From Terrimesophilobacter sp036833635 (lineage in GTDB: Bacteria; Actinomycetota; Actinomycetes; Actinomycetales; Microbacteriaceae), in the NCBI GenBank assembly GCA_036833635.1, contig DAITPJ010000023.1, forward strand, positions 1 to 26,076: a stretch of DNA of 26,076 bases. Direction: 5' to 3'. The notes under the pieces are model-generated. The model saw nothing but the letters and a program-made list of their open reading frames with translations. It was not told where the DNA came from and ran no database searches. Below are positions 24,048-26,076 of the stretch, in pieces. The stretch's first letter is position 1, and the number at the start of each line of letters is the position of its first letter. The translations under genes were made by a program, and so were the position numbers.

Positions 24048-24992
24048 ATGCGTGCACCCACCGGCGAACAGTTCGAACTCACACTGTCGGCGGGCGGGAG
24101 GCGTTCTCGGGCCATCATAACCGAGGTGGCCGCAGCGCTCAGGGTGCTCGAGGTCGACGGCGTCGAGCTCATCGACGCGCATCCGGAGGATGCCGTGCCT
24201 CCCTACGGGTCGGGCATCGTCCTGGCGCCCTGGCCCAACCGCATCCGGGACGGTGTGTGGCAGCTCGACGGGGAACCGCAGCAGCTCGACCTGACCGAGC
24301 CGGAACTGCACAACGCAATCCACGGGCTGCTGCGGACCCGGCCCTATCGCGTCGCCGAACGGTCGGAGTCAGCAATCACCCTCGAAGCCACGATCTACCC
24401 TCAGCACGGTTACCCGTTCGTCGTGGACACGCGGGTGCGCTACGAGCTGGGGGGCGACGGCATCGTCGTGACCCACGAGCTTCACAACGCTTCGGATGCG
24501 CCCGCACCGGTCGCGGTGGGCGCCCATCCGTTCGTGCGTGTCGGCGACGTCCCGATCGGTGAGCTCACGATCACGCTTGCCGCGACGACACGGTTCGTGA
24601 CGGATGACCGGCTCAACCCGGTGAGCGAGGAGCCGGTCGACGGTACGGTCTTCGACCTTCGAACCGGGGTTGTGATCGGCGACCTCGACCTCGATACCGC
24701 GTTCGGCGGGGTGCAGCACGATGCTGACGGGATCGCGCGACACCGTGTGACGGCGCCCGACGGGCGCTTCACCGAGGTATGGCAGGGCGAGGACTTCGGG
24801 TTCGTGCAGGCCTTCACGCCCCACACCTACCCACGACCGACCGCCGATGCCCCCGACCACCTCGGGCAGGCCGTTGCGATCGAGCCCATGACGGCGCCGC
24901 CGAACGCCTTCAACAGCGGTCTCGGGGTGCGCTGGCTCGCACCCGGCGAGCAATGGTCGGGCAGCTGGGGGATCACGCATGGCCGGGCCTGA
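24048..24992 (+). CDS. galM: Aldose 1-epimerase family protein (galactose mutarotase)
   Basis: A 314-aa beta-sandwich enzyme expected to interconvert alpha and beta anomers of galactose or glucose, supplying the alpha form to GalK. Conserved residues visible are R-I-R in WPNRIRDG, H92 in NAIHGLLR, H160 in VGAHPFVR and the likely catalytic base E279 in AIEPMTAPPNAFNSG. The sequence belongs to the shorter actinobacterial branch that also includes glucose-6-phosphate epimerase-like relatives, so the exact sugar is less certain than the fold. The ATG at 24048 is supported by the TAGGCT box 7 bases upstream. It is divergent from galT, which strengthens the galactose assignment. Its last 14 bases overlap the metal-transporter gene. 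Confidence 0.85.
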   Translation: MRAPTGEQFELTLSAGGRRSRAIITEVAAALRVLEVDGVELIDAHPEDAVPPYGSGIVLAPWPNRIRDGVWQLDGEPQQLDLTEPELHNAIHGLLRTRPYRVAERSESAITLEATIYPQHGYPFVVDTRVRYELGGDGIVVTHELHNASDAPAPVAVGAHPFVRVGDVPIGELTITLAATTRFVTDDRLNPVSEEPVDGTVFDLRTGVVIGDLDLDTAFGGVQHDADGIARHRVTAPDGRFTEVWQGEDFGFVQAFTPHTYPRPTADAPDHLGQAVAIEPMTAPPNAFNSGLGVRWLAPGEQWSGSWGITHGRA

Positions 24993-26076
24993 CCAGAAAG
25001 GCGATGCCGCGCCCCCCACGCAACCGACACCTGCGGAAGTGCGCCGCTGGCGGCAGTACCTCGCCGACGAGCGCGCGGAGGCCGCCGTGTACCGCGACCT
25101 CGCAGCGCGAAGATCGGGGGAGGAGCGGGAGATCCTGCTCGCGCTCGCCGAGGCGGAGGGCCGGCACGAGGCCCACTGGATCGCGCTGCTCGGCGACCAG
25201 ATCGGAGCGCCGCGCAAGGGCGACATCCGGACCCGACTGCTCGGATGGCTCGCGCGCCGCTTCGGCTCGGTGTTCGTGCTCGCGCTCGCGCAGCGCGCAG
25301 AGGCGCGTTCGCCCTACGACGCGGACACGGCCGCGACGAGGTCCATGGCGGCGGATGAGCGCATCCATGAGGAGGTCGTGCGGGGGCTCGCGGCGCGCGG
25401 CCGGAACCGGCTGTCAGGGACGTTCCGCGCTGCGGTCTTCGGAACGAATGACGGCCTGGTGAGCAACCTGGCGCTCGTTCTCGGGGTCGGTGCGACGGGC
25501 GTCTCGGCGCAGTACGTGCTCATCACTGGCGTGGCCGGCCTCCTCGCGGGCGCGCTCTCGATGGGCGCGGGAGAGTACGTGTCCGTCAGTTCGCAGCGCG
25601 AATTGCTTGACGCGTCGAACCCGAGCCCGAGCCCGGCGAGCCGGAGCGCGCTTCCGAATCTCGACGTCAACGCGAATGAGCTCGCCCTCGTGTTCCGGGC
25701 GCGCGGGATGTCGGAGGATGAGGCGCACGCCGAGGCGGCGGCGGTGCTCGAGGACAACACGCTCGACCGTTCGGTCGCCGAGCATCACTCCGAGGTCGTC
25801 GGCACGGGGATGGCAGCGGCCGTCTCCAGTTTCAGCTTCTTCGCGTTCGGGGCGATCGTGCCGGTGCTTCCCTACCTTTTCGGCGCCACCGGCCTCGTCG
25901 CGGTCGGGGTCTCGGCCGTGCTCGTCGGCGTCGCCCTGCTGGGGACCGGCGCGGTCGTCGGTCTGCTCTCGGGTGCATCGCCATTGCGACGCGCGCTGCG
26001 CCAGCTCGCGATCGGGTTCGGGGCAGCCGCCGTGACGTATCTGCTCGGCCTCCTCATCGGAATCTGGCTGAACTAG
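24979..26076 (+). CDS. Ferritin-like domain plus VIT1/CCC1 metal transporter
   Basis: A 365-aa fusion. The N-terminal 140 residues are a helical ferritin/rubrerythrin-like domain with candidate di-iron ligands E31/E34, E60-x-x-H63, E108 and E127-x-x-H130. The C-terminal part is a VIT1/CCC1-type iron or manganese transporter starting at RAAVFGTNDGLVSNLALVLGV (150-170). It has GALSMGAGEYVSVSSQREL, a cytosolic helical hairpin (about 225-265) rich in acidic residues, and three further membrane helices to the end. Comparable fusions (the MbfA type) export iron and protect from oxidative stress. The ATG at 24979 lies inside the end of the epimerase gene, with GGGGGA upstream, so the two are translated from one message. 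The gene is complete: TAG is the last codon of the window. Confidence 0.88.
   Translation: MAGPDQKGDAAPPTQPTPAEVRRWRQYLADERAEAAVYRDLAARRSGEEREILLALAEAEGRHEAHWIALLGDQIGAPRKGDIRTRLLGWLARRFGSVFVLALAQRAEARSPYDADTAATRSMAADERIHEEVVRGLAARGRNRLSGTFRAAVFGTNDGLVSNLALVLGVGATGVSAQYVLITGVAGLLAGALSMGAGEYVSVSSQRELLDASNPSPSPASRSALPNLDVNANELALVFRARGMSEDEAHAEAAAVLEDNTLDRSVAEHHSEVVGTGMAAAVSSFSFFAFGAIVPVLPYLFGATGLVAVGVSAVLVGVALLGTGAVVGLLSGASPLRRALRQLAIGFGAAAVTYLLGLLIGIWLN

Overview
The window is a dense, high-GC stretch of a Gram-positive actinobacterial chromosome. Codon use, frequent GGATGC/GCATCC words, leaderless-type promoters (a TANNNT box 6-7 nt before a start codon), GTG/TTG starts and a LAXTG sorting signal all fit the family Microbacteriaceae. 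That placement is inferred from style and gene content, not from a marker gene. I see no tRNA, rRNA, CRISPR array, transposase, phage gene or replication origin.

Layout. (1) 1-5791 is an amino-sugar uptake and catabolism block: the tail of a sugar-binding protein, two ABC permeases, a ROK-family kinase and nagB on the + strand, meeting convergent nagA. (2) 5788-8207 (-) holds a small DUF2568-like membrane protein and a LAXTG-anchored beta-helix surface protein, probably in one operon with nagA. (3) 8321-12061 holds purU (-), an MFS exporter and glpK (+). (4) 12122-17691 holds a deazaflavin-dependent nitroreductase-like protein and two paralogous GH20 beta-N-acetylhexosaminidases (-). Between the two hexosaminidases lie a DUF222/HNH protein (+) and a likely 57-aa membrane protein (-). 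(5) 17837-20902 holds a four-segment membrane protein (-), then a ZTP-type riboswitch followed by glyA and folD (+). (6) 20941-24992 holds galT-galK plus a lipoprotein (-), divergent from an aldose 1-epimerase (+). (7) 24979-26076 is a ferritin-like/VIT1 metal transporter overlapping the epimerase.

How the genes fit together. The exported GH20 enzymes would release GlcNAc from chitin oligomers or glycoconjugates. The ABC system imports it, the ROK kinase phosphorylates it, NagA deacetylates it and NagB converts it to fructose-6-phosphate. GalM, GalK and GalT form a Leloir galactose route lacking only the UDP-glucose 4-epimerase. PurU, GlyA and FolD belong to folate one-carbon metabolism, and the ZTP riboswitch ties glyA-folD to purine/folate status.

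The most notable non-coding or less ordinary signals are these. Three copies of a TGGTTGAGTAG...CGTATCGAAACC palindromic repeat sit in intergenic gaps, one with a 30-bp tandem array. A 109-bp element with 18-bp perfect inverted ends lies between glyA and folD. The two GH20 genes share a patch of 99 identical bases out of 101. A symmetric back-to-back leaderless promoter separates purU from the MFS gene. The galT product appears to have lost its structural zinc site. I did not find a clearly new multi-gene system; most of the window is recognisable carbon and one-carbon metabolism.
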